Shown: positions 46,950-55,849 of the stretch, piece after piece
How positions within the stretch are numbered: the stretch's first letter is position 1
Layout: every line of letters begins with the position of its first letter
NCBI GenBank assembly: GCA_963668605.1
Contig: OY764903.1
Span: forward strand, 806,001 to 870,000
Reading direction: 5' to 3'
Length of the DNA stretch: 64,000 bases
Origin: G963668605 sp963668605
GTDB taxonomy: Bacteria > Acidobacteriota > Terriglobia > Bryobacterales > Bryobacteraceae
The notes under the pieces: model-generated
The model's input: only the letters and a program-made list of their open reading frames with translations
Told to the model about the DNA's origin: nothing
Database searches by the model: none
Translations under genes and position numbers: made by a program

Positions 46950-47019
46950 TCATCAAGAGCATAACGCGAAAGTGGTTGCGGTGACAGCGAGGGACGCGAA
47001 CATAAGTATTTTTTTTTGT

Positions 47020-47047
47020 TTGGAAACCGGCCGGCTTGGGTTATCAT
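47020..47047 (+). promoter_or_regulatory. Sigma70-type promoter for the 44-residue peptide
   Basis: TTGGAA (47020-47025), a 16-nt spacer and TATCAT (47042-47047). A T-rich tract lies just upstream (47008-47021) and could act as an UP-like element. The ATG follows 29 nt after the -10. Confidence 0.45.
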
Positions 47048-47076
47048 CTAACCAACTAAAGAAGTAGGAGTTTCCG

Positions 47077-47211
47077 ATGCCTCACATTCTACAGAAGAAT
47101 CTCTACAGGGGGCCGGTGACAAATACGGTAGCCCAGTGGCTCTTCGCGTCGCTGGTGGCCGTCTTGCTCGTGTCGGTAGCGGTTGGGGTTAAGGCTTTAA
47201 TTACCCCGTAG
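47077..47211 (+). CDS. Small single-pass membrane peptide (44 aa)
   Basis: A 44-codon gene starting MPHILQKNLYRGPV and ending ALITP. Residues about 19-40 (AQWLFASLVAVLLVSVAVGV) form one transmembrane helix with positive residues before it. TAGGAG lies 7-12 nt before the ATG, and a promoter lies upstream. The combination supports a real small membrane protein of unknown role. Its last 15 nt overlap the end of the opposite-strand PilZ gene. Confidence 0.6.
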   Translation: MPHILQKNLYRGPVTNTVAQWLFASLVAVLLVSVAVGVKALITP

Positions 47212-47556
47212 ACTGCCGTGTGCGGGCCGGTGCCCGGCGGGTTCCGTGTCCTTCCGCAGCTGTCGGGCCAAGGTCTGGAGTGTGCCCATATCATAGAGCG
47301 CCTGTTCCAGCCTAAGCCCGAGGAAGTACCCACCGCCCGGAGCTTCTTCGCAGAAACACGATTCGCCCAGATACATCGTATCGTTCATGTCCACCCGAAT
47401 CGGTACACCCGCCGCGACTTTTGTGTCCATCCGCAGGCACATGCCTCTTCCTGAGATGTTGACGAGTCGGGCAGGCAATGCGCGGTCGGGTTCGCCCAGC
47501 AGAATCGCCATCACCGCGGCGTCGGTTTCAAAGCGAACTTCGCTTCTTCGTTCCAC
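47197..47556 (-). CDS. PilZ-domain protein (c-di-GMP receptor)
   Basis: 119 residues starting at GTG. Motifs of c-di-GMP binding are present: RRSEVR gives RxxxR (Arg4, Arg8) and VNISGRG gives NxSxxG (Asn33, Ser35, Gly38). The domain is close to complete but lacks other modules, so it is probably a small adaptor controlled by c-di-GMP. It lies in the same frame as the upstream GGDEF-like gene, with only a TGA and 14 codons between them, and no strong ribosome site precedes the GTG. Confidence 0.85.
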   Translation of the reverse strand: MERRSEVRFETDAAVMAILLGEPDRALPARLVNISGRGMCLRMDTKVAAGVPIRVDMNDTMYLGESCFCEEAPGGGYFLGLRLEQALYDMGTLQTLARQLRKDTEPAGHRPAHGSLRGN

Positions 47557-47598
47557 ACCGCGCTTATCGGCAGAGCCGGCGTTCGTATGAGCGGAAAA

Positions 47599-48069
47599 TC
47601 AGCTGACGTTGGCGGCCACGAAATAATCGATCGCTCGCACTATTTCTGCGCCGCTCACGACTCCGGCCGTCGCAAGCAGTTCTACCTTGGCGCTGAGCGC
47701 GACAGGTATCTGCCCGTCCGTACAGTCCAACCAAGCCTGGCATGGCGCGGAGGCCAACTCTTCGATCTCCTCCAGCACTTCGCGCCAATTTGCATCGCGG
47801 CGCAGGACCGCCAGGAACGAAGTGCCGCTCCAACGGTAGAGTTTATCGCCGTAGCGCAAGGACTCGGCCCAGTGGCGGCTGAAATCGAGCAGCAGCTTAT
47901 CCCCGGCCGCATATCCCAGCCTCTCGCTGATCGCCAGTAGTTTGTCCGCGACGAACACTGCGGCAAACGCCGGACGTCCTTGCCTGCACGCTTCCGACAC
48001 TGCGTGTTCAGCTTCCGAGCGCCCCGGAACCTCCATCAACGACAATCGGCAATGTACGGCTGTGGACAT
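47599..48069 (-). CDS. Degenerate GGDEF-domain protein
   Basis: 156 residues. The region AISERLGYAAGDKLLLDFSR and LRYGDKLYRWSGTSFLAVL aligns with a diguanylate cyclase half-domain (D-x-GH-AAGD-LL ... GGDEF). The signature GGDEF is changed to SGTSF (81-85), so the catalytic Asp/Glu are gone and cyclase activity is not expected. It may bind nucleotide or serve as a partner of the PilZ protein encoded directly after it. AGAGAG precedes ATG 48069. A possible -10 TATAGT lies at 48126-48131 on the minus strand. Confidence 0.7.
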   Translation of the reverse strand: MSTAVHCRLSLMEVPGRSEAEHAVSEACRQGRPAFAAVFVADKLLAISERLGYAAGDKLLLDFSRHWAESLRYGDKLYRWSGTSFLAVLRRDANWREVLEEIEELASAPCQAWLDCTDGQIPVALSAKVELLATAGVVSGAEIVRAIDYFVAANVS

Positions 48070-48251
48070 TGAGATCTCTCTTACCTGACGATTTCAGGAG
48101 ATCTATCGGCAGAAACCTACGCCGGACTATATACCCGTATGCCGAGAGTGCAACAACCTTAGTCCAGTCGCCGCACAGACTGCCAGCCGCCGAAACGCTC
48201 CGGATACGCCGGAGGCAGTCCCGGCGCGGACATCACTCCGCGTCCGCGCAC

Positions 48252-48280
48252 TTGACTCTGCCGATGCTCCTGGGTACTCT
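48252..48280 (+). promoter_or_regulatory. Possible sigma70 promoter for the glycine-zipper gene
   Basis: TTGACT (48252-48257), a 17-nt spacer and TACTCT (48275-48280). The -35 is good and the -10 poor. The start codon follows 36 nt later. Confidence 0.3.
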
Positions 48281-48316
48281 CGATCTCATAGAATGCGACT
48301 CCTGAGGAATTCGGCT

Positions 48317-48862
48317 ATGAAACCAACACTTCGCCTTCCGCTCTGGCACGAAGCGCTTGCTCTGCTGTGCGCCGCGTTGCTCCTTCCCAGCCCGGCCGCC
48401 GCGGCACAACGCGAGTTAATCCGGACCACTTGGGACAGTTTTCAGCAGCAAGTGGCGGAGCGCAAACTGCGTGGCTCCAATCTCCGCATCACACTTGCGG
48501 ACGGGGCCGTGGTCAAGACGGACCTGATCCGGATCGAAGCGACGGGTCTGATCGTCAAGCCGGTCAAGGCCACACGGCAATGGGCCGCGGCGGCGGGAGA
48601 GTCGAAAATTTCGCGAGAGCAGATCAAGACCGTGCGCTTCCACGGCAGGAGCGGCCACGGTCGTCTGATCGGAGCGCTTGGCGGACTCGGCGCGGGAGCG
48701 GGTATCGCGGCCGGGGTAAGCTCTGGAGTGGACACGTCGGAAGGTGTTGTAGGCATAATTGTCGGCATCGCGATCTTCGGAGCGGCGCTTGGCGGACTGA
48801 TCGGCGGGTATTACATCGGACGCGCCCTGGACCAGCCCGCGCCCGAGTTCATTATTCAGTGA
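48317..48862 (+). CDS. Exported glycine-zipper protein
   Basis: 181 residues from ATG 48317, preceded by GAGGAA; the frame opens 24 nt earlier. The signal peptide ends near PAAAAQ (about 31). The middle (about 45-105) is strand-rich, with LRITLADGAVVKTDLIRIEA. Residues about 115-170 are a glycine zipper (LIGALGGLGAGAGIAAGV, GAALGGLIGGYYIG) that usually packs into membranes. Function unknown. It lies 19 nt before the GH28 gene on the same strand and is probably co-transcribed. Confidence 0.75.
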   Translation: MKPTLRLPLWHEALALLCAALLLPSPAAAAQRELIRTTWDSFQQQVAERKLRGSNLRITLADGAVVKTDLIRIEATGLIVKPVKATRQWAAAAGESKISREQIKTVRFHGRSGHGRLIGALGGLGAGAGIAAGVSSGVDTSEGVVGIIVGIAIFGAALGGLIGGYYIGRALDQPAPEFIIQ

Positions 48863-48881
48863 GTGCGAGACGGATTGAACC

Positions 48882-50288
48882 ATGAATAGCCAACAACGGA
48901 CCGAGACACGGCGGCACTTTGTGAACACCCTCGCCGGAGCCGCCGCGCTCTGGCCGGCGCAAGCAGCCGAAGTGGATCCCTGGGCGCGTGTGCCATCGAT
49001 CCTTGCGCGCATCCAGGCGCCCGTGTTTCCCAAACGCGATTTCGACATCACGGCTTACGGCGCCAAGGGAGACGGCGCGACCACTTGTACAGAAGCGTTC
49101 CGGCGCGCTATCGCCGCGTGCCACGGAGCCGGAGGCGGCCGCGTCATCGTTCCCGGCGGCATTTTCCTGACCGGCGCGATACACCTGCTGAGCCGCGTCA
49201 ACCTGCATGTCACGGCTGGAGCCGTGGTGCGCTTTAGCCGCGATCCGAAGGCGTATCTGCCTCTGGTCTACACACGCTGGGAGGGAGTCGAGTGCATGAA
49301 CTATTCGCCTTTGCTCTACGCCTGGAAGCAGCAGGATATAGCCATCACTGGCGCGGGCACGCTCGACGGCCAGGCCGATTGCGAGCATTGGTGGCCGTGG
49401 AAAGGCCGCACCGATTGCGGCTGGAAGAAGGGCGAGCCCAACCAAAGCAAGGCGCGCGACCGTATGATCGCGATGGGCGAAAATAATACACCAGTCGCCG
49501 AGCGGCTCTTCGGTGAAGGCGCGCTCCTGCGCCCGCAGTTTATCCAGCCGTACCAGTGCCGCAACGTGTTGATCGAGGGTGTCCGGATCCGCAACTCGCC
49601 GATGTGGGAAATTAATCCCGTGCTCTGCACAAATGTCACGATTCGCGGTGTGCAGGTGAGCAGCCACGGTCCGAACAACGACGGCTGCGATCCGGAATCG
49701 TGCAGTGACGTGCTGATTCAGGACTGCGAATTCGACACCGGCGACGATTGCATCGCGCTGAAGTCGGGCCGCAATGGAGACGGGCGCCGTGTCGCCGTAC
49801 CAGTGCGGGACGTGATCATACGGGGCTGTGTCATGAAGGATGGCCACGGCGGCGTGACGATCGGCAGCGAGATCTCCGGCGGCGCGCGCAACATCTTCGC
49901 GGAGGATTGCCGCATGGACAGCCCGAATCTCGATCGCGTACTGCGCATCAAAACGAACGCGGTGCGCGGCGGCATAGTCGAAAACGTCGCCATCCGGAAT
50001 ATTCAGGCCGGCCAGATCGCTGGTGCGGCCATCGATATCGATTTCCATTATGAAGAGGGCGCCAACGGCGCTTTCAAGCCGGTCGTCCGGGACATCGAGG
50101 TCAGCGGCATTGTCTGTAAGCAGAGTAAGTACGCGCTTTACCTGCGCGCCTTCCCGGAAGCGCCGATCCGCGGCGTGCGCCTGAAAAACTGCGTCTTTGA
50201 GAAGGTCAAGCAGGCTAATGTTGTTGAGAACGTTGAGGGTCTCGAACTCGCGGGCGTCACGATCAACGGCAAGCCAGCACAAGGGTAA
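48882..50288 (+). CDS. GH28 polygalacturonase-like glycoside hydrolase, Tat-exported
   Basis: 468 residues. The start ETRRHFVNTLAGAAALW is a twin-arginine signal. A right-handed beta-helix follows, with the pectate-hydrolase signatures NNDGCD (Asp267), DTGDDCIALKSG (Asp288, Asp289), GHGGVTIGSE (His322) and RIKTN, the full catalytic set of GH28. It should hydrolyse galacturonan or rhamnogalacturonan linkages in the periplasm. FDITAYGAKGDGATTCTEAF is the usual N-terminal pectin-lyase-fold motif. The neighbouring receptors are plausible importers of the products; this link is inference. Confidence 0.92.
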   Translation: MNSQQRTETRRHFVNTLAGAAALWPAQAAEVDPWARVPSILARIQAPVFPKRDFDITAYGAKGDGATTCTEAFRRAIAACHGAGGGRVIVPGGIFLTGAIHLLSRVNLHVTAGAVVRFSRDPKAYLPLVYTRWEGVECMNYSPLLYAWKQQDIAITGAGTLDGQADCEHWWPWKGRTDCGWKKGEPNQSKARDRMIAMGENNTPVAERLFGEGALLRPQFIQPYQCRNVLIEGVRIRNSPMWEINPVLCTNVTIRGVQVSSHGPNNDGCDPESCSDVLIQDCEFDTGDDCIALKSGRNGDGRRVAVPVRDVIIRGCVMKDGHGGVTIGSEISGGARNIFAEDCRMDSPNLDRVLRIKTNAVRGGIVENVAIRNIQAGQIAGAAIDIDFHYEEGANGAFKPVVRDIEVSGIVCKQSKYALYLRAFPEAPIRGVRLKNCVFEKVKQANVVENVEGLELAGVTINGKPAQG

Positions 50289-50299
50289 GCCGTGAATAG

Positions 50300-50308
50300 T
50301 GATACAAT
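50300..50308 (+). promoter_or_regulatory. Extended -10 element before the radical SAM gene
   Basis: TG-A-TACAAT (50300-50308), the same nonamer as at 2683-2691, located 12 nt after the GH28 stop codon and about 115 nt before the radical SAM start. No good -35 is seen. Confidence 0.35.
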
Positions 50309-50422
50309 TCGAGAATTGAACTGACCCCGAAGGCGTCCAGCACTAAGCACTCACCCTGGGACCGAGGCGCCGGTGAAAGGAACGGCTGTGGCGACGAGGC
50401 CACGCAAGACCGGCGTGGATTG

Positions 50423-52012
50423 ATGAAAATTCTGCTTTATAACCCCGACAACGGTGTGACGCGCAACTTCATGCCGCACCTTTGGATGTTTCTGCTCGAA
50501 TCGCTCACCCCGCCGGGCCATGAAGTGACCCTCATCGACGGTAACGCGCGCCCGATGACCGATGCCGAGTTTGTGCAGTTCGCGCTCGACAACAAGATCG
50601 GTCTCGTCGGAATCGGCGCGATGACCCGCATGGTGGCGAAAGCCTATCGAGTGGCTGACGCCCTGCGCGCCGCTGGAATTCCCGTCGTGATGGGCGGCCC
50701 TCACGTCACCGAGTGTCCCGACGAGGCGCTCGGCCGCGACGGCGGTCCGCGCCATGCTGACGCCATCGCCCTGGGCGAAGCCGACGAAACCTGGCCGATC
50801 ATTGTAGCCGACGCCGCGTGCGGAAAACTCAAAGAGATCTACAAGCCGGTCGACGAATTCGGGCAGGAGCGCAAGCCAGACCTCACAGACTACCCGCGCA
50901 TTCCGTGGGAGTCGATCGACATCGACCAGTTCAACCGCATTCCCGCCTTCTTTCGAAAAATCTTCGCGCACTACAAAGCCGAATGGGAAACCTTCCACAT
51001 TATTCCCATCGAATCCGGGCGCGGCTGCCCGTATGGCTGCGAGTTCTGCACGGTTACCGGCTTTTTCGGCGACTCGATCCGCTTCCGCACCAATGAGAGC
51101 ATCGTCGACGAGATGCTGCGCCTCAAGGCTCGCGCCGCCCGGACGAAAGGCAAGTTCGCGGTCTTCTTCGTCGACGACAATTTCGCGATTAACATCAAAC
51201 GCACGAAATCCTTGTTGCGCGATATCATCGCCGCCGGTGCCCAGACGTCCTGGGTCGGCCAGATTAGCGCGAACCTATTGCGTGATGAGGAACTCGTCGA
51301 CCTGATCGCGGAATCGGGCGGCAGGTGGATCTTTATCGGCATGGAATCGCTGGACCCCGCCAACCTCGCCAGCGTCAACAAGAGCTTCAACAAACCCGGC
51401 GAGTACGCCGAGGTGCTGGACCGGTTGGCCAAGCGCAACATCTACGCGATTACCTCATTCATCTTCGGGCTCGACAACGATACAGTCGGCGTTGCCGACA
51501 GGACCATGGCGCAGATGCGTACATGGCCCCCGGTACTGCCCGTCTTCGGACAGATCACGCCTTTTCCCGCCACGCCCCTCTATGAGCGCCTGGAGAAGGA
51601 AGGACGTCTGACGCGTCCCAAACATTGGCTCGATTTCGCCCCGTTCCACATGGCGCACACGCCGTTGAGGATGACAGTGCCCGAAGTGCAAGCCGAAGTT
51701 CGCCACGCCTGGAGCCAATCCTACAGTCCCGAGGCCACGTGGCACGCGATCGACTCGATCGCCGACGCTCCGGCCGCTTACAAGATCAGCCACATTCTGG
51801 CGCGGCTCGCCTTCCGGGGCATCTACTTCCCGCAAACGAGCACATGGGCGTGGCTCAAGGTGATCGCACAAAACCGGCGCACGATCTTCCGCATCGTCTA
51901 CGACTGCTTCACGAATTGGCGTGGCGCAGCCAAACCCGATCGGCGCCTGGCGTTCAATGCGGGTCCGGTGGCGAAGGTCTCCGCGACGGAAGAACAAGCG
52001 ACGCCGCGATAG
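50423..52012 (+). CDS. B12-binding-domain radical SAM protein
   Basis: 529 residues. The N-terminal domain (about 1-135; MKILLYNPDN, VVMGGPHVTECP) has the fold of cobalamin-binding domains, but the DxHxxG motif is not visible, so cofactor binding is uncertain. The radical SAM core (about 190-400) has CPYGCEFC (Cys202, 206, 209) for the [4Fe-4S]-SAM cluster, then VFFVDDNF and WIFIGMESLD. A C-terminal helical region follows (LARLAFRGIYFPQTSTWAW). The family includes many methylases and ring-forming enzymes, and I cannot name the substrate. ATG 50423 is chosen over the TTG immediately before it; the ribosome site is weak. Confidence 0.88.
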   Translation: MKILLYNPDNGVTRNFMPHLWMFLLESLTPPGHEVTLIDGNARPMTDAEFVQFALDNKIGLVGIGAMTRMVAKAYRVADALRAAGIPVVMGGPHVTECPDEALGRDGGPRHADAIALGEADETWPIIVADAACGKLKEIYKPVDEFGQERKPDLTDYPRIPWESIDIDQFNRIPAFFRKIFAHYKAEWETFHIIPIESGRGCPYGCEFCTVTGFFGDSIRFRTNESIVDEMLRLKARAARTKGKFAVFFVDDNFAINIKRTKSLLRDIIAAGAQTSWVGQISANLLRDEELVDLIAESGGRWIFIGMESLDPANLASVNKSFNKPGEYAEVLDRLAKRNIYAITSFIFGLDNDTVGVADRTMAQMRTWPPVLPVFGQITPFPATPLYERLEKEGRLTRPKHWLDFAPFHMAHTPLRMTVPEVQAEVRHAWSQSYSPEATWHAIDSIADAPAAYKISHILARLAFRGIYFPQTSTWAWLKVIAQNRRTIFRIVYDCFTNWRGAAKPDRRLAFNAGPVAKVSATEEQATPR

Positions 52013-52255
52013 AGTCTGTAACGATTCCTGACGTTTGCCCTTCACGGCAATATCGGGATACTTTGCGTGGTGGAGCAATCCAAGCAGGATCAACTCCTTA
52101 ATCGTTTTCCTAAACTAGAGTCTACGAAGACTTTTCGGACTGGGCCGGTTCTGTGCCCGTCAGGCAAGACCGGATCGAGTTAACCGGCAGTCGCGTGCGA
52201 AAGCATCCTGTAACGCGGCGGGACACATCGTCCAGATTGCCGTGAAAATCTTCTT

Positions 52256-55200
52256 CTAAAAAGTAATGCGCAGCGCAAGTTGCATGCGGCGCGCGAAGTT
52301 TGCGGTCAGGAACTGGCCGAACTGCGGATTGGCCGCCGCTCCCGTGTTGTTGTCGAACTTCGCATTTGTGTCCACGCTAGCGAACTGCGTGTGGTTGAAC
52401 GTGTTGTAGCTTTCGCCGCGGAACTGCGCCCGGAAGCGTTCGGTCAAGCGGAAGTTCTTGAACAGCGAGATGTCCCAGTTGTTTCTGCCTGGTCCTCGAA
52501 ACACATCCTTGGGTGCATTGCCCAATGTGGCCCGCGCCGGAAGTGCGAAGGCTTCCGTGTTCAGGTTCCTCTCAAACGTCCGCTGGTCCTTCGGCAGGAT
52601 CGGATTGGCGATCATCATCGGCCGCGCGCCGTCGGTGGGCGATCCGGACCAGTTGGTCGCGCTCCCGGAAACGAGTTGCAGCGTCACGCCGGTCGGCGCG
52701 CCGCTCATGATAGTCAGAATGCCCGACATCTGCCATCCGTCAAGAATCGCCTTGCTGAGCACAGAGGCGCCCGCCAAGTTGCTGCCCTTCGGTAGTTCCC
52801 AGATCCAGTTTGCTTTTAAAATGTGCGTCCGGTCGAAGCCCGCTTTGCCGTAATTCCAGATTTTCGGGCTGATCAGGTTACTGAGGTTGGCTGTGTCGTT
52901 GTCGCCGTAATCCATCGCTTTTGACCAGGTGTAGGCGATGGCGCCCTGGACTCCCTTCATGAAACGGCGGTTGACCACCGCCTGCAGCGAGTGGTAACTG
53001 GAATTCGAATCGTAGTTGTAATACTGAATATTTCCATAGCCAAGGTACGGTCGCAGGTATTGTGTCGCTAAGATGCCGGTGGTGTTGCTGGGGTCCGCCG
53101 ACGTGGGCAGATATGTTGTACCCGCAGCGATCGAATTTAGATTCTTACGCTCTAGCAGGTGCCGGGCGAGCGTGCCCACGTAGGCCACATCGGCCATGAC
53201 GCCCCAGGCGACGGCGCGCTGGACTCCGAAACTGTAATTCATAGTCCTCGCGAGGGTGCGGTCGGAACTGAGACCGGAGGTGTTCGAGGGGAACAGGAAT
53301 CCCTGCGTGTTGCTGAAGGAACTCAAATTGCCATAGAAAATTTGTGGCGTCAATTGGTTAGGCGGATCGAGGTGCAGGGCATACGCCCACAAGTCCTTTT
53401 CATGGATCTCATAGAACACGCCGAACCCGCCGCGAATCGCGGTCTTGCCGTTGCCGAATGGATCATAGGCAAAGCCGAAACGCGGAGCCGCCTTGATGCC
53501 GCTGTTCTTGCGCAGTCCATGCGGATAGTCCAGGTTCGTCATCAGGTTCACGGTGCCGTTGTAAGGATCGCCTGTGCCGGGAGCGATCGCACCGATCACG
53601 GTGAGTGGGTAGATCTCTCCCGTCAGCGGGTGCTGCGCTTTGCGCACATTGTTAATCCGGACCGGGGTCATCAGTTGAACCGTCTTGGCGGAATCCCAGG
53701 TGCCGGGGACGAAGCCTGCTTCCTGGCGGCGAGGGCTGTAGAACGGCTGCGACCACCCGAAGCGAACGCCCATGTCCAAAGTCAGTTTGCGCGAGATCTT
53801 CCAATTATCTTGTGCAAACCATTCGAGCGACGTGGTTTGCTCATAGAGAGGCGGACGGCTGTTTGATTCGGTATAGGTTTTAAAATTGCCCAGCAGGGCA
53901 TTGGCGTACGGGTGATTCGATTCGTTCGGGTTGTTCGCGTCGGTACTGAAATCGAGCGTGCCGGCCCAGGTGCCGGATTCGCCCTTAATTGCTTTCCAGC
54001 GCTCCGCATAGAAGCCGAATTTCATCACGTGTGAACCGCGCGTGTTGGTCAGAATTGCATCGGAGAAAAACGGCGTCTCCGCGCCGCGAAGCGGGAACCG
54101 ATCGTTGTAGCTGGGATTCGCCGGAGTGTTGACCCCGCCAAACGTAGCTTCCGGAACCAGGTTGTGCGGGTTATTGCCTGGCCAGAGTTGCGGGACGTTC
54201 ACGCCCGCTGTCGTGCGGCTCAGCCGCGTGTAATCGGAGTCGTTCAGCGCCGAGCCGTTCTCGGTGAAGCGCGACATGCGTGCGGAGACTTCGAGAATCG
54301 TCGTTGGGCTGATGATCCGTGTCAGAGAAAAGACCGGCGCATGCGTCTGGGTCAGGTAGTGTGCGGGCAGCCAGCCCCAATTGGCGTTGCCGGCGTTGAC
54401 GGCCCAACCCTGCTGGTCTTCTCTCCAGAAGTTGTACTTAACCCAGAGCGTTGTCTTCGAGTTCACGATGTAGTCGATCCTGGTCGTATGCAAGACCCTC
54501 GGGATGTCGAGGCTTTCCTGCGCCTGGAAATTGTAGTTGTAACGGGCGATGACGCGGTTGACCGCTGTGGGCAGAGGAAGCAGATTCAGATAATTGCGCC
54601 CGTTCGGATCGAAGCGCCCGGCCGGGACGATGTTGCCCGGGAATGGCGTCTTGCCGTTGAGTGGGTCATTAACGATCTTGAGCTTGCCATTGGTGTCGAA
54701 CGACTGCGTGAAGTTGCCGGCGCGCTCGATCTCCGTTGGCACAGTCAACTGCCGGATTGGTTGTGGCCGCTTTTCGCGGATGAATTCGAACGATGAGAAA
54801 AAGAACAGCTTGTTTCTGTTGGGATTGAATTTTCCAGGGATGTAGACCGGGCCGCCGATGTTGAAGCCCGGCGTTTGCACACGGCGGGGCGTCGCCGCGA
54901 CGCCGTTGCGATTATTGAAAAAATCTCTCGCGTTCATCCACTCGTGACGGTAATACCAGTAAGTGGAGCCATGAAAACGCTGTGTGCCGCCCTTGGTCAC
55001 CGCCATGATGCCGGCGCCCGGCTTGCGTCCGAATTCCGCCTGATAGTTGCTTGTCACGATTCTGACAGCCTGGATGGAATCCATGCTCACGAAATTGTTT
55101 TGGTTGTTTGTGTTACTGTTCTCGGTCGCGCCCCCGTCAATAGTGACGCTGTTGCCGTTGGATCGATTGCCCGCTACGTTGAATGTATTGGTGGCGCCAC

Positions 55201-55729
55201 CGGCGAAACCCTGTACGTCGGCCGCGGCCGGGTTGTCGACCACGCCCGGCATCAGCGCGACGAGTCCCGTAAAATCCCGGTTCATTACGGTGAGGTTCTC
55301 CACCTCCTCGGAGGTGATGATGCCGGATCGTTCGCCGCTCGCGGTCTGCACCGCCGCGATTTCGGATGTCACCGTCACGGAGTCGCTAACATTGCCGATC
55401 TCCATCTTGAGTTCGCCGAGTGCGAGATTCTCCCCGGGCGTCAGCTCAATGTCTCTTCGCTCGTAATTCTTGAAACCGGCAAATTCCACGATGAGCGAAT
55501 ACATCCCAGGTTGAATCGCATTCAGGTTGAAATTGCCGTCAGCCGCGCTCTTGACTGCGCGTGTCGCGCCAGTCGAGCTTGAAATCAGTTTCACGCCGGC
55601 TCCGGCAATCTGATGGCCGGTCGCATCGACAATCGTTCCGTTTACCGAGCCGTTGATCGATTGAGCGGGCAGCGCTCCAACCCAAAGCGAACCGAGCGCG
55701 ACGCAACAAAAAATAGGCAGGATCTTCAT
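52256..55729 (-). CDS. TonB-dependent receptor, Oar-like
   Basis: 1,157 residues from ATG 55729, preceded by GAGGTG; ATG 55741 is the alternative. The signal peptide ends at GALPAQS (about 23). The carboxypeptidase-like domain (about 25-110) leads to a plug with VQTASGERSGIITSEE and the barrel entry YQAEFGRKPGAGIMAVTKGG. The C-terminus has GPGRNNWDISLFKNF, FNHTQFASVD and RMQLALRITF. It is the closest complete relative of the receptor at 1-2608 by shared motifs. A near-consensus promoter lies upstream. Role: TonB-driven uptake across the outer membrane; ligand unknown. Confidence 0.93.
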   Translation of the reverse strand: MKILPIFCCVALGSLWVGALPAQSINGSVNGTIVDATGHQIAGAGVKLISSSTGATRAVKSAADGNFNLNAIQPGMYSLIVEFAGFKNYERRDIELTPGENLALGELKMEIGNVSDSVTVTSEIAAVQTASGERSGIITSEEVENLTVMNRDFTGLVALMPGVVDNPAAADVQGFAGGATNTFNVAGNRSNGNSVTIDGGATENSNTNNQNNFVSMDSIQAVRIVTSNYQAEFGRKPGAGIMAVTKGGTQRFHGSTYWYYRHEWMNARDFFNNRNGVAATPRRVQTPGFNIGGPVYIPGKFNPNRNKLFFFSSFEFIREKRPQPIRQLTVPTEIERAGNFTQSFDTNGKLKIVNDPLNGKTPFPGNIVPAGRFDPNGRNYLNLLPLPTAVNRVIARYNYNFQAQESLDIPRVLHTTRIDYIVNSKTTLWVKYNFWREDQQGWAVNAGNANWGWLPAHYLTQTHAPVFSLTRIISPTTILEVSARMSRFTENGSALNDSDYTRLSRTTAGVNVPQLWPGNNPHNLVPEATFGGVNTPANPSYNDRFPLRGAETPFFSDAILTNTRGSHVMKFGFYAERWKAIKGESGTWAGTLDFSTDANNPNESNHPYANALLGNFKTYTESNSRPPLYEQTTSLEWFAQDNWKISRKLTLDMGVRFGWSQPFYSPRRQEAGFVPGTWDSAKTVQLMTPVRINNVRKAQHPLTGEIYPLTVIGAIAPGTGDPYNGTVNLMTNLDYPHGLRKNSGIKAAPRFGFAYDPFGNGKTAIRGGFGVFYEIHEKDLWAYALHLDPPNQLTPQIFYGNLSSFSNTQGFLFPSNTSGLSSDRTLARTMNYSFGVQRAVAWGVMADVAYVGTLARHLLERKNLNSIAAGTTYLPTSADPSNTTGILATQYLRPYLGYGNIQYYNYDSNSSYHSLQAVVNRRFMKGVQGAIAYTWSKAMDYGDNDTANLSNLISPKIWNYGKAGFDRTHILKANWIWELPKGSNLAGASVLSKAILDGWQMSGILTIMSGAPTGVTLQLVSGSATNWSGSPTDGARPMMIANPILPKDQRTFERNLNTEAFALPARATLGNAPKDVFRGPGRNNWDISLFKNFRLTERFRAQFRGESYNTFNHTQFASVDTNAKFDNNTGAAANPQFGQFLTANFARRMQLALRITF

Positions 55730-55770
55730 CGGGCACCTCATTGTGTCCAAAGATAACGTAATAGTTACCG

Positions 55771-55799
55771 ATTATCATGCGCGTAGTGGCTTATGTCAA
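55771..55799 (-). promoter_or_regulatory. Near-consensus sigma70 promoter of the receptor at 52256
   Basis: On the minus strand: perfect TTGACA (55794-55799), a 17-nt spacer and GATAAT (55771-55776). Transcription would begin near 55764, about 35 nt before ATG 55729. The 5' leader contains TAACGTAATAGTTA (plus-strand reading, 55754-55767), a palindrome TAAC-N6-GTTA that overlaps the start region and could be an operator. Confidence 0.65.
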
Positions 55800-55849
55800 C
55801 ACCGAAGAAGATGCCCGGTCAGGCGTGATGAAGGCCCTGAGAAGGCCCC

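Noticed and set aside
47599..48069. Active diguanylate cyclase
   Set aside because: The GGDEF signature is SGTSF, lacking the Asp/Glu needed for metal binding and catalysis.
48852..50282. 476-residue open frame antisense to the GH28 gene
   Set aside because: It mirrors a gene with all catalytic motifs intact. High third-position GC keeps the opposite strand open; no motif or ribosome site supports it.
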